Part shown: piece after piece, positions 1-6,657 of the stretch
Layout: every line of letters begins with the position of its first letter
Position numbering within the stretch: the stretch's first letter is position 1
Assembly (NCBI GenBank): GCA_036833635.1
Contig: DAITPJ010000056.1
Location: forward strand, 1 to 14,102
Reading direction: 5' to 3'
Source of the DNA: Terrimesophilobacter sp036833635
GTDB taxonomy: Bacteria; Actinomycetota; Actinomycetes; Actinomycetales; Microbacteriaceae
DNA length: 14,102 nt
The notes under the pieces: model-generated
Seen by the model: the letters and a program-made list of their open reading frames with translations, nothing else
Database searches by the model: none
What the model was told of the DNA's origin: nothing
Translations under genes and position numbers: made by a program

Positions 1-890
1 GGGTCCTCGGCTCCGGCGATCTCGAAGTACGAGACGAGCCGGGCGCGCACGGAATCCTTGCCCGCCTGGTCGAGCGCAGGGTACAGGTCGAGGAGCCGCT
101 CGAAGGCATCGTCGAGGTGACCACCCGACACGTCGAGATCCGCGACGGCCAGCTGCGCCTCGACGTCGCCGGGCGCCGCGGCGGCGGTCGACCGGATGTC
201 GGAGGAATCCCTCCCTGCGAGCCTCTCGAGCAACGACACCTGGGCGAGCCCGGCGACCGCGAGGTGATCCCTCGGGTCCTGGGCGATGGCCGTGCGGTAC
301 TCCCGGATGGCGGCAGCGAAGTCCCCGCGTTCGATGGCCTCGAACGCCTCCTGGTGGTGCGGCGGGAGCGGCGCCTCGACCGGCTCGGCCACAGCGGCGC
401 CCGGCTCCGCGGCATCCGGGTCGGTGTCAGCCGCCTTCGCGACACCCGTGACACCGTTCTGGGCCGCGGCAGTGAGAACCTGGTCGAAGACTGCTGCGGC
501 CTCCTGCTCCGCGATCTCGCCCTCATAGAGCGCGAGGGGCCGACCACCGATGACGGCGGCGACGGTGGGGGCGGCGACGACCTGGAAGGCCTGCACGAGC
601 TGCGCGTTCGCCGTGGCATCGACCCGGGCGAGCAGGAGGCGACCCGCGTAGCCGAGGATGACGCGCTCGAGCGACGCGGACGCGGTTCCCGCGTGGAGTT
701 CGACGATGACGGGCACCGTGCGGGAGATCTCGAGAAGCTGGCCGAACGTGGCGTCGTTCGCCTCGACCACGAGCGAAGGGACGGTGACCTGCGCGCCGGG
801 CGCCACTCCAGAGTCCTGCCCGGGCGCCTTCCTCACGAGCGGCGAAAGGTCGATGGCCCCCCTCAGGTTCGAGGGCGGAACGTTCGTCAC
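1..890 (-). CDS. thioredoxin-fold/TPR protein (YbbN/CnoX-like), C-terminus beyond window
   Basis: Partial gene; 296 full codons are visible and the 3' end lies beyond base 1. Residues about 35-142 look like a thioredoxin fold: a beta strand PVIVELHAG where the active-site loop should be, then VVAAPTVAAVIGGR, which fits the cis-proline region. The CXXC dithiol is absent, and no cysteine is visible anywhere in the translated part, so an oxidoreductase role is unlikely. An acidic Pro/Ala linker (about 150-175) leads to TPR-like helices (about 178-290: EAFEAIERGDFAAAIREYRTA and following). This is the architecture of YbbN/CnoX-type co-chaperones, which act as holdases or adaptors in the cytoplasm. 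The GTG start at 890 overlaps the upstream gene's stop (GTGA) and is preceded by AAGGGAG six bases away, so translation is probably coupled. Family confident, partner unknown. Confidence 0.85.
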   Translation of the reverse strand, partial: MTNVPPSNLRGAIDLSPLVRKAPGQDSGVAPGAQVTVPSLVVEANDATFGQLLEISRTVPVIVELHAGTASASLERVILGYAGRLLLARVDATANAQLVQAFQVVAAPTVAAVIGGRPLALYEGEIAEQEAAAVFDQVLTAAAQNGVTGVAKAADTDPDAAEPGAAVAEPVEAPLPPHHQEAFEAIERGDFAAAIREYRTAIAQDPRDHLAVAGLAQVSLLERLAGRDSSDIRSTAAAAPGDVEAQLAVADLDVSGGHLDDAFERLLDLYPALDQAGKDSVRARLVSYFEIAGAED

Positions 891-2662
891 GAGTACTCCC
901 TTGCAGCGATGAGCCCGGATGCCCACCCGATGAGCTGGATCTTGCGGTCGCTCGTCGACGGGGGCAGGTAGAAGAGCAGCTGGTCGCCGTACGTCGCGAT
1001 CGTTCCCTTGGTCGTGGAGCTCACACCGGAGAGGGACTTGACGGCACCCTCGGCGTTGATGATCGCTCCGGCTTCCGCGGGGCGCACGGTCTCGGTCTCA
1101 TTGAGGTAGACCGCGACGATGGCCCCATTGTCGTTCGTGACCATGGGGATGATCTCGCCCTCGCCGATGGCACTGCCGAACTCCATGGACGCGATTGCCG
1201 GAATACTCGCCCTCCTCTGCTGTTTCGCGTCGAACCCGATCGACTTGTAGAGCGAATCGTTCTCGAGGTCGAAGAGTTTGAAGAACTCACTCGCCTCGCC
1301 CTTGAGGAGCACGTCGCCGTAGTCGACCGCGAGCTGGTCCGGCGCGAGCGCGAAGAGCTTCACGTCCGGCTGGAGACGCTGGGTACCCACCTCGGCCGCC
1401 GCCATCGCGGGCAGCGTTCCCGCGCTCGCCTCGAGCTGGACGACGTACACGGCCTTGTAGTTCTCCCGCGGCGACTGCTGCACGAGCATGAGCGCCGTCG
1501 AGGGCACCGTGTCGTCCTTGGGATCCTGGATGACGGTGAAGACCGTTCGTGGCCACTTGTCGTTCTGCTGCGGCAGGGTCACCTCGACCGGGTTCGAGGG
1601 GATCGCGGCCAGCTGCGCATAGCTGTTGTCGACCCTGCGGATGGCGTAGTTCGCCTCGCGCAGTTGGAGTGCCGGACCGGCGAACCGGGTCTTGATGAGG
1701 TCGGAATCGCGCGCGACGTCCGCCTGCTGGGCCGTCACCGCGACCTTGCTGACGATCGACTCGAGCTGCGAGACGCTCACGACGGGCGGCTTGTCAGTCA
1801 CGATGGGGCTCGCGGTGGCCGTGGGCGCAGGGCTGGGCGTCTCGGCGCTTCCACCGAGGAACTCCGGCCAGGACTCGGCCGTGCAGCCTGCGAGCGCAAG
1901 CGACCCGATGAGAAGCACCGGCACCGTCATCCCGACCCGGCCGGCCGCCCGTCGGCCGCGCGAGACCGCGATGGCCTTCTGCTTCTGGGGCTTGTAGCGC
2001 GTTCGCTTCGGCGGCTTGGGCATCTTGGGCGGTCGCCGGCGCGGACCCCTCGCCTTGCGAAGGTGCGACAGGGCCCAGAGGTACAGGCCGAGGCCGGCGA
2101 GGAGAAGCAGCATGCCGCCGACGATGAGCGGGCCGGACCACGGGGTTCGATTGTCGACCGGCCAGGTGATGGAGACCTGGCCGGGCGCCGGCTCCGTCCC
2201 GTCCGAGACGACCACGACCGAGATGTCCTTCGGCACGTTGACGATGAACGTCAGTTCCTTCTCGCGCGTGAACTCGGCAAGCCAGAGGTCGGATCCATGC
2301 GGGTCGGGAACCGCCGACTCCGCGCCAGGGACGAGCCTGTTCTGGAGTGTCGAGGTCTCGGCATCCATTTCGAGGCTGTTATACGTCGTGTCGCCGATCC
2401 AGGCCAGCACGTCGCTCGTGCGGCCGTAGGCGGCGAAGACCGTGTCCGCGCCGGAGATGAGGACCTTCTGCCGTCCGTCGTTCGCGTTGAGCACCGCGCC
2501 GTCGATGAAGGTCACCGCGGCCCGAGTGGAGACATCCGTCGTCGCGGCAACATGGTCGGGCTCGGCGAGAATCGTCCTCTGCGCGATCCCGTAGCTGATG
2601 GCCACGAAGGCGATGACGAAACTCACGATGGCCACAATGAACCGCAAGCGAACTCCTCTCAT
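887..2662 (-). CDS. membrane protein with internal lipobox (membrane protein-lipoprotein fusion), function unknown
   Basis: A 591-residue protein. Visible order: a transmembrane segment at about 8-28; a predicted extracytoplasmic domain at 30-175; a second transmembrane segment at about 178-198; a very basic Pro/Lys/Arg linker at 200-242; a third hydrophobic stretch at about 243-258 ending in LALAGC with Cys260, a textbook lipobox; a Ser/Pro/Thr/Ala spacer at 261-290; then a C-terminal domain to 591. The basic linker would sit in the cytoplasm, so the lipobox segment would exit the membrane in the correct orientation. Some relatives of this type are labelled glycosyltransferase in databases as I recall, but I see no glycosyltransferase motif. 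The ATG at 2662 has no ribosome site upstream; TTG at 2647 has AGAGGAG five bases away and may be the true start. It overlaps the thioredoxin/TPR gene by four bases. Gene call is firm, function unknown. Confidence 0.85.
   Translation of the reverse strand: MRGVRLRFIVAIVSFVIAFVAISYGIAQRTILAEPDHVAATTDVSTRAAVTFIDGAVLNANDGRQKVLISGADTVFAAYGRTSDVLAWIGDTTYNSLEMDAETSTLQNRLVPGAESAVPDPHGSDLWLAEFTREKELTFIVNVPKDISVVVVSDGTEPAPGQVSITWPVDNRTPWSGPLIVGGMLLLLAGLGLYLWALSHLRKARGPRRRPPKMPKPPKRTRYKPQKQKAIAVSRGRRAAGRVGMTVPVLLIGSLALAGCTAESWPEFLGGSAETPSPAPTATASPIVTDKPPVVSVSQLESIVSKVAVTAQQADVARDSDLIKTRFAGPALQLREANYAIRRVDNSYAQLAAIPSNPVEVTLPQQNDKWPRTVFTVIQDPKDDTVPSTALMLVQQSPRENYKAVYVVQLEASAGTLPAMAAAEVGTQRLQPDVKLFALAPDQLAVDYGDVLLKGEASEFFKLFDLENDSLYKSIGFDAKQQRRASIPAIASMEFGSAIGEGEIIPMVTNDNGAIVAVYLNETETVRPAEAGAIINAEGAVKSLSGVSSTTKGTIATYGDQLLFYLPPSTSDRKIQLIGWASGLIAAREYS
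2653..2659 (-). promoter_or_regulatory. ribosome binding site favouring the TTG start at 2647
   Basis: AGAGGAG on the minus strand lies inside codons 2-4 of the longest reading frame and five bases before an in-frame TTG at 2647-2645. This spacing is ideal, whereas the ATG at 2662 has nothing comparable upstream. It suggests the membrane protein begins MRFIVAIVSF. Confidence 0.55.
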
Positions 2663-2810
2663 GCTGTCGTCGAGACATCGGGGTCGGGATCCGGGGCTCT
2701 CCGCGGCTGGCGCCTCGCGCCACCAGGGGCGCAGTGCGCACCGAGTACATCGGCCGCTTCGACCGCGGGGCCGGACCGGCCTGCATCACGGCAGCAGGCA
2801 AAGACAATCA

Positions 2811-2816
2811 AGAATA
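2811..2816 (-). promoter_or_regulatory. candidate -10 box for the leftward operon
   Basis: TATTCT on the minus strand, in an AT-rich island, fits the actinobacterial TANNNT consensus. It would give a leader of about 140 bases before the membrane-protein start. No clear -35 element is seen, so this is tentative. Confidence 0.3.
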
Positions 2817-2897
2817 GCCTACGGAGTCTGGGTGCTTCCTTACCATTGGCTGTGCCGGAATGCCCGCAACGGCGATGGCCCCGCTCGGCGGCACCGC

Positions 2898-2903
2898 TAA
2901 ACT
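2898..2903 (+). promoter_or_regulatory. candidate -10 box for the DivIVA-like gene
   Basis: TAAACT fits TANNNT and lies 56 bases upstream of the GTG start at 2960, giving a leader of about 50 bases. There is no recognisable -35 hexamer 16-18 bases upstream. Confidence 0.35.
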
Positions 2904-2959
2904 CGTGACTGTCCGGCCAACGCCCGATCGTACGGCCGTCCACCTACCAGGGAGAAACC

Positions 2960-4549
2960 GTGGCAACCGACGACGAAGCATTCTCGACAGCCATGCGGGG
3001 TTACAACCGCGACGAGGTCGACAATGCCCTCCAGGACCTTCGCCGAGAGCTCATCAAGGCCAACACGGACAAGGCAGAGAACTCGAAGGAGGTCAAGCGG
3101 CTCACGGCGATGGTGGCCGACCTCCAGGCCGAGCTCGACGAGACCGGGAGCCCCACGTACAGCGGGCTCGGGACGAAGCTCGAGAACGTCCTTCGCGTGG
3201 CCGAGGAGCAGTCGACCCGGCTCATCAGCCAGGCCGACATCGACGCCGAAAAGCTTCGCAACTCGGTCCAGGGGGAGATCAACGCGATGCGAGTCGAGGC
3301 CATGGAGGCCGCGGAGCGCATCGTTGCCGAGGCGCAGGACAAGGCGGGCGCCATTCTCACGGCCGCCCAGGACGAGTCGGCCGAACTCCTCGAGCGCACG
3401 CGTTCACAGGTCGAGGCGACGAGCCAGGAGGCACTCCGCGAGGCCGCCGCGATCCGCGGCGCAGTCGCGACCGAGGCCGCCGAGGCCAGGACGACCGCCA
3501 AGCGTGAGGCGGCCGCGATCCGTGCCGAGGCCGAGCGCGAAGCGGCCGAGCTCAAGGTCGTCACGGTGCGAGAGACGACGGAGGCCAGGGAGGCCGCCGC
3601 AAGTCTCGCGCGGGACGTCGAGAAGAACCGGACCGAGTTCGCGGCGGAGACCGAGAAGCAGTGGGGCGACCTCGCTCGCGATGTCGAACAGCAGCGCACC
3701 GACGCAGAGCGCGAGGTCGAGACGACGCGAATCCAGCTCGCAAGCGAGACCGAACAGGCGAAGGCCGCTCTCGCAAGGGAACTCGCGGAGGAGCGGGCGA
3801 AGTTCGACGAGGAGATGGACGCGGCGAGGACCAAGCTCAAGCAGGACGCCGCCGCAGCGCAGGCGAAGCTCGCCCAGGAGACCAAAGCCGCCAGGTCCGA
3901 ACTCGCCCGCGCGACGGAGGAGCTCCGGTCGAAGGCCGACGCCGAGATCGCCGAAGCCAGGGCGAACCTCGCCCACGACATTGAGAAGCAGCGCACCGAC
4001 CTCGACAGGGAGCTCGAGCAACTGCGTGCCGACGTCACGAACGAGCAGGAGCATGCCCGCGCAGAGCTCGCCGCCGAGGTCGACTCCGCCCGCTCGACGC
4101 TCGCACGGGACATCGAGCAGTCGCGTGCGGACCTCGAGGTCGAACTGACGGCCCGGCGCGACGAGGCTGAGAAGGAGTACCTGGCCCGTCATCAGGATGC
4201 CGTCTCGCAGAACCAGCAATACCTGGATGAGGCACGGTCCCAACTCGCCGAGGCGATCAAACGCGCCGACGAGAAGCGGGCAGAGGCCGACGCCCTTGCC
4301 ACGCAGTCCCAGGCCGAGGCCAGGGAGATCCGCGCGGAAGCGGAGGCTCGTGCCGCAGAGGAGCTCGCGAACGCCACAGCGCGCGCGAAGGCGATGGTCA
4401 AGGATGCGGAGAAGCGCACGACGAAGCTCGTGTCCGAGGCCGAAGAGCGCCTCGCCAAGATTAGGATCGAGCGCGAGGCGGTCGCCGGATACTTCGGCTC
4501 ACTGCGCACCGTCCTGGCGGATGCGGAGAAAGTCGCCGCAGACGACTAG
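2960..4549 (+). CDS. DivIVA-like long coiled-coil protein with hendecad repeats
   Basis: A 529-residue cytoplasmic protein. Residues about 8-30 (FSTAMRGYNRDEVDNALQDL) match the N-terminal DivIVA/Wag31-type motif (F..RGY...EVD..L), which in that family binds curved membrane at cell poles. From about residue 85 almost to the end it is one continuous Ala/Glu/Arg-rich helix. Residues 217-403 divide into 17 consecutive blocks of exactly 11 residues with an acidic residue, usually Glu or Asp, at position 3 and mostly Arg/Lys at position 8. The register continues more weakly to about 500 and earlier to about 90. A short tail (GYFGSLRTVLADAEK) ends the protein. The length and repeat recall the actinobacterial cytoskeletal proteins Scy and FilP more than plain DivIVA. 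The GTG start has GGGAG seven bases upstream. The AI-2E-family gene follows 18 bases later, probably in the same operon. Role in polarity or cell shape is inferred. Confidence 0.85.
   Translation: MATDDEAFSTAMRGYNRDEVDNALQDLRRELIKANTDKAENSKEVKRLTAMVADLQAELDETGSPTYSGLGTKLENVLRVAEEQSTRLISQADIDAEKLRNSVQGEINAMRVEAMEAAERIVAEAQDKAGAILTAAQDESAELLERTRSQVEATSQEALREAAAIRGAVATEAAEARTTAKREAAAIRAEAEREAAELKVVTVRETTEAREAAASLARDVEKNRTEFAAETEKQWGDLARDVEQQRTDAEREVETTRIQLASETEQAKAALARELAEERAKFDEEMDAARTKLKQDAAAAQAKLAQETKAARSELARATEELRSKADAEIAEARANLAHDIEKQRTDLDRELEQLRADVTNEQEHARAELAAEVDSARSTLARDIEQSRADLEVELTARRDEAEKEYLARHQDAVSQNQQYLDEARSQLAEAIKRADEKRAEADALATQSQAEAREIRAEAEARAAEELANATARAKAMVKDAEKRTTKLVSEAEERLAKIRIEREAVAGYFGSLRTVLADAEKVAADD
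3608..4168 (+). repeat. 17 tandem hendecad (33-bp) coding repeats
   Basis: In-frame 33-base periodicity encoding 11-residue units such as ARDVEKNRTEF, ARDVEQQRTDA, ARELAEERAKF and ARDIEQSRADL. The repeats are degenerate at DNA level but keep exact length with no insertion across all 17 units. This is a protein-level repeat of a coiled coil, not a mobile or CRISPR repeat. Confidence 0.85.
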
Positions 4550-4567
4550 GCGTCACGAAGGGGCACC

Positions 4568-5611
4568 GTGAAGATCCAGAACGCATTCCGGCTTGGGCTC
4601 TTCGGCGGTCTCGGCGTGCTCGTCGCCCTCGCGATCGGCGCCGCCGTCGGAACGCTCGCGACGATCATCACCTACATCGGCGCCGCGATCTTCCTCGCAC
4701 TCGGGCTCGACCCTGCGGTCTCCTGGCTCGAGCGTCATCGATTCCCTCGGTGGCTCGCAATCCTGACGGTCGTTGCCGCGGTTCTCGCGATCTTCACCGG
4801 ACTCGTCTTCGCCGTCATCCCTGTCATCGTCGATCAGACCTCCAACCTCGTCACGGGACTCACCCCGCTCATCGCAGGCCTGCAGGACGCGAACTGGGTT
4901 GCGAACCTCCAGAAGAACCTGCCCTCCTACATCGACCTCCAGGCGATCATCGGTGGCGCACTCGAGTTCATCAAGAACAACGCGACGTCGATCGGTGGCG
5001 GCGTGCTCCAGGTGGGCCTCGGTATTGCGAGCGGCGCATTCGGCATCGTCATCGTGCTCATCCTCACGCTGTACTTCGTCGCCTCCCTCGGCAGCATGAA
5101 GCGCGGCCTCTACCAGCTCGTGCCCGCCACCAAGCGGGCGCGCTTCGCCGACATCGCGGAGCAGGTGAGCGATTCGGTCGGGCGCTACGTCGTCGGCCAG
5201 GGGACGCTCGCGCTCGCCAACGGCATCCTGAGTTTCATCTACCTGTCGATCGTCGGCGCGGAGTATCCGGCGCTCTTCGCCTTCCTGGCCTTCCTGTTCT
5301 CCCTCGTGCCCCTCGTCGGAACCCTCTCGGGCAGCATCCTCATCACCCTCAGCGTTCTCGTGTTCGACGGCGTGCCCACCGCGATCGCCGTCGGCATCTA
5401 CTACGCGATCTACATGCAGCTCGAGGCCTACGTGCTCAACCCGAACATCATGAAGCGAGCGGTCAGGGTGCCGGGGGTCATCGTCGTCATCGCCGCGCTT
5501 GCCGGAGGAACGCTACTCGGCATCCTCGGGGCCCTCATCGCCATCCCGGTCGCGGCGTCGATCCTCATCATCATCAACCAGGTCGTGGTCCCACGGCAGA
5601 ACGAGCTCTGA
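4568..5611 (+). CDS. AI-2E family transporter (UPF0118/PerM-like membrane protein)
   Basis: A 347-residue multi-pass membrane protein with hydrophobic segments at about 10-30, 33-47, 62-87, 145-175, 210-230, 232-265, 268-285 and 303-337. Family-typical stretches are visible: LTLYFVASLGSMKRGLYQLVP near 166-186, RYVVGQGTLALANGILSF near 206-223, and YVLNPNIMKRAVRVPGVIVV near 288-307 followed by the Gly/Ala-rich terminal helices. The family includes E. coli TqsA and PerM and halotolerance-related antiporters. The name AI-2 exporter rests on a few members, so the substrate here is unknown. The length fits the family. Translation starts at GTG with GAAGGGG eight bases upstream. It lies 18 bases after the coiled-coil gene and ends one base short of the convergent hydrolase gene. 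Confidence 0.9.
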   Translation: MKIQNAFRLGLFGGLGVLVALAIGAAVGTLATIITYIGAAIFLALGLDPAVSWLERHRFPRWLAILTVVAAVLAIFTGLVFAVIPVIVDQTSNLVTGLTPLIAGLQDANWVANLQKNLPSYIDLQAIIGGALEFIKNNATSIGGGVLQVGLGIASGAFGIVIVLILTLYFVASLGSMKRGLYQLVPATKRARFADIAEQVSDSVGRYVVGQGTLALANGILSFIYLSIVGAEYPALFAFLAFLFSLVPLVGTLSGSILITLSVLVFDGVPTAIAVGIYYAIYMQLEAYVLNPNIMKRAVRVPGVIVVIAALAGGTLLGILGALIAIPVAASILIIINQVVVPRQNEL

Positions 5612-5622
5612 GTCAGGAGCTC
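5603..5622. terminator. small inverted repeat across two convergent stop codons
   Basis: GAGCTC, an eight-base loop TGAGTCAG, then GAGCTC. The loop contains both stop codons, TGA of the rightward transporter gene and TGA (as TCA) of the leftward hydrolase gene. A six-base stem without a T-tract is weak, so a bidirectional terminator role is only a suggestion. Confidence 0.3.
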
Positions 5623-6323
5623 CATTCGGTCGGCAGCGGCACGGCGTCAGGGTTGACGGCGCGCACGATCTCGGTCAGCACGCGACGCGTCTGCACCTCG
5701 CCCACCCAGAGATGCTTGCCGTCGGCGATGGGCACGAGCTCGGTCTCCGGCACGCTCGCGAACCGTTCGCGCGCCTCCTCCGGCCGCAGGTAGTCGTCGA
5801 ACTCCGGCACGACCGCGACGAGCCTCATGCCGCTCCCGTGCCACGCAGTGAGCTGGTCATCCGAGGTCCTCTTGAGCGGTGGCGACAGCAGGATGGCGCC
5901 GACGATCGGATGCTCGAGGCCCCACGCGAGCGCAACCTCCGTGCCGAACGACCAGCCGACGAGCCATGGGGCCGGCAGGGCGCGGTCTCTCACGAGCGCC
6001 ATCGCCGCGGCGAGGTCGTGGCGCTCGTCGATCCCGTCGCCGAACGCGCCCTCGGAGCGACCGCGCGGCGAGTGGACCCCCCGAAAGTTGAACCGCAGCA
6101 CGGCGAGGTCGGCGATCGCAGGGAGCCGGGCGGCCGCCTTGCGGATGATGTGCGAATCCATGAACCCGCCGGCGGTCGGCAGGGGGTGGAGGCACACGAG
6201 CGTGGCCACAGGCTCGCGCTCGAGAGGGAGGGCGAGTTCGCCGACGAGCGTGAGCCCGTCGGCCGTGTGAAGTTCGATGTCCTCCCGGCGGGCGGGAAGT
6301 TCGACCCCTGAGCGGATCTCCAT
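5613..6323 (-). CDS. alpha/beta hydrolase
   Basis: A 236-residue soluble hydrolase with no signal peptide. An HP pair in LVCLHPLPTAGG (residues 42-53) marks the oxyanion region. The nucleophile elbow is GWSFG with Ser125. The likely acid is Asp176 or Asp177 in VPEFDDYLRP, and the catalytic histidine is His204 in GKHLW, so the Ser-Asp-His triad is complete. The fold and size resemble small serine hydrolases of the dienelactone hydrolase/KANL3-Tex30-like group. The substrate cannot be told from sequence. ATG at 6323 lies three bases after the stop of the small Cys/His protein, with GGAGGGTGAG upstream inside that gene, so the two are probably co-translated. Its 3' end abuts the convergent AI-2E-family gene. 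Confidence 0.85.
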   Translation of the reverse strand: MEIRSGVELPARREDIELHTADGLTLVGELALPLEREPVATLVCLHPLPTAGGFMDSHIIRKAAARLPAIADLAVLRFNFRGVHSPRGRSEGAFGDGIDERHDLAAAMALVRDRALPAPWLVGWSFGTEVALAWGLEHPIVGAILLSPPLKRTSDDQLTAWHGSGMRLVAVVPEFDDYLRPEEARERFASVPETELVPIADGKHLWVGEVQTRRVLTEIVRAVNPDAVPLPTEWSS

Positions 6324-6326
6324 GGT

Positions 6327-6626
6327 TCAGCTCACCCTCCAGCAGTGCGCGTGCCAGTGGCGTCGCGCGGCGATGTCCGCCGCCTCTCCCATGAGCCCGT
6401 CCGCACGCCATGCGACGACGTGCGCGATCCCTGGCTGGATATCGAGGCCGCATCCTGGGCAGGCATAGGTCTTGACGGCCGAGACGGCCGAGACCGGCTG
6501 CACGTTCCACAGCCCGCCGTGCTTCGTCTCGGTGCGCAGCGTGCCGTAGATCGCCCGATGAAGCTCGAGCCCGTCATCCGGATCGCCCGACGCGCGACCG
6601 CGACGCGGTCGGTTCGATCGTGGCAT
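6327..6626 (-). CDS. small Cys/His (putative zinc-binding) protein of actinobacterial type
   Basis: A 99-residue protein with a basic N-terminus (MPRSNRPRRGR). Possible metal ligands cluster in the C-terminal half: Cys56 and Cys59 in CPGC, His69, then His90, His92, His94 and Cys95 in HWHAHC. The spacing suggests one structural zinc site of the zinc-ribbon kind. Proteins of this size and pattern are widespread in actinobacteria and are often labelled ATP/GTP-binding protein, but I see no Walker A motif and would not use that name. It sits between the antiporter gene (31 bases upstream) and the hydrolase gene (three bases downstream). The ATG at 6626 has no good ribosome site but has a -10-like TAGGCT six bases before it, as in a leaderless gene. 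Function unknown. Confidence 0.75.
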   Translation of the reverse strand: MPRSNRPRRGRASGDPDDGLELHRAIYGTLRTETKHGGLWNVQPVSAVSAVKTYACPGCGLDIQPGIAHVVAWRADGLMGEAADIAARRHWHAHCWRVS

Positions 6627-6632
6627 GCGTCA

Positions 6633-6638
6633 AGCCTA
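6633..6638 (-). promoter_or_regulatory. candidate -10 box giving a leaderless transcript
   Basis: TAGGCT on the minus strand fits TANNNT and ends six bases before the ATG at 6626, the spacing expected when transcription starts at the start codon itself. No -35 is evident, which is common for such promoters. Confidence 0.4.
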
Positions 6639-6657
6639 TGCCGAACACCGCAGCGCT

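Larger units (their letters stand above)
2663..2959. other. divergent intergenic region with promoters for both sides
   Basis: 297 bases separate the minus-strand membrane protein from the plus-strand DivIVA-like gene. No reading frame here looks like a real protein. There is a conspicuous AT-rich patch near 2798-2835 in otherwise GC-rich DNA, and a second TANNNT hexamer at 2898. I saw no convincing long inverted repeat, terminator or RNA element. Confidence 0.6.

Noticed and set aside
1664..2908. A 414-codon plus-strand open frame opposite the lipobox protein
   Set aside because: Arg/Gly-rich shadow translation with no motif or ribosome site; the minus-strand gene has membrane segments, a lipobox and a coupled neighbour.
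2659..2943. A 94-codon minus-strand frame in the divergent gap
   Set aside because: It would span the proposed promoters, its sequence is Arg/Gly/Pro-rich with no recognisable domain, and it has no convincing ribosome site.
3001..4243. Long antisense open frames (370 and 279 codons) opposite the coiled-coil gene
   Set aside because: They are a product of the GC-rich, repetitive Glu/Ala/Arg codons of the real gene. The translations are low-complexity (Ser/Ala/Arg or Leu/Gly/Arg) with no domain, and the plus-strand protein is clearly real.
6327..6626. Label as ATP/GTP-binding protein
   Set aside because: No Walker A or other nucleotide-binding motif is present; only a Cys/His cluster is visible.
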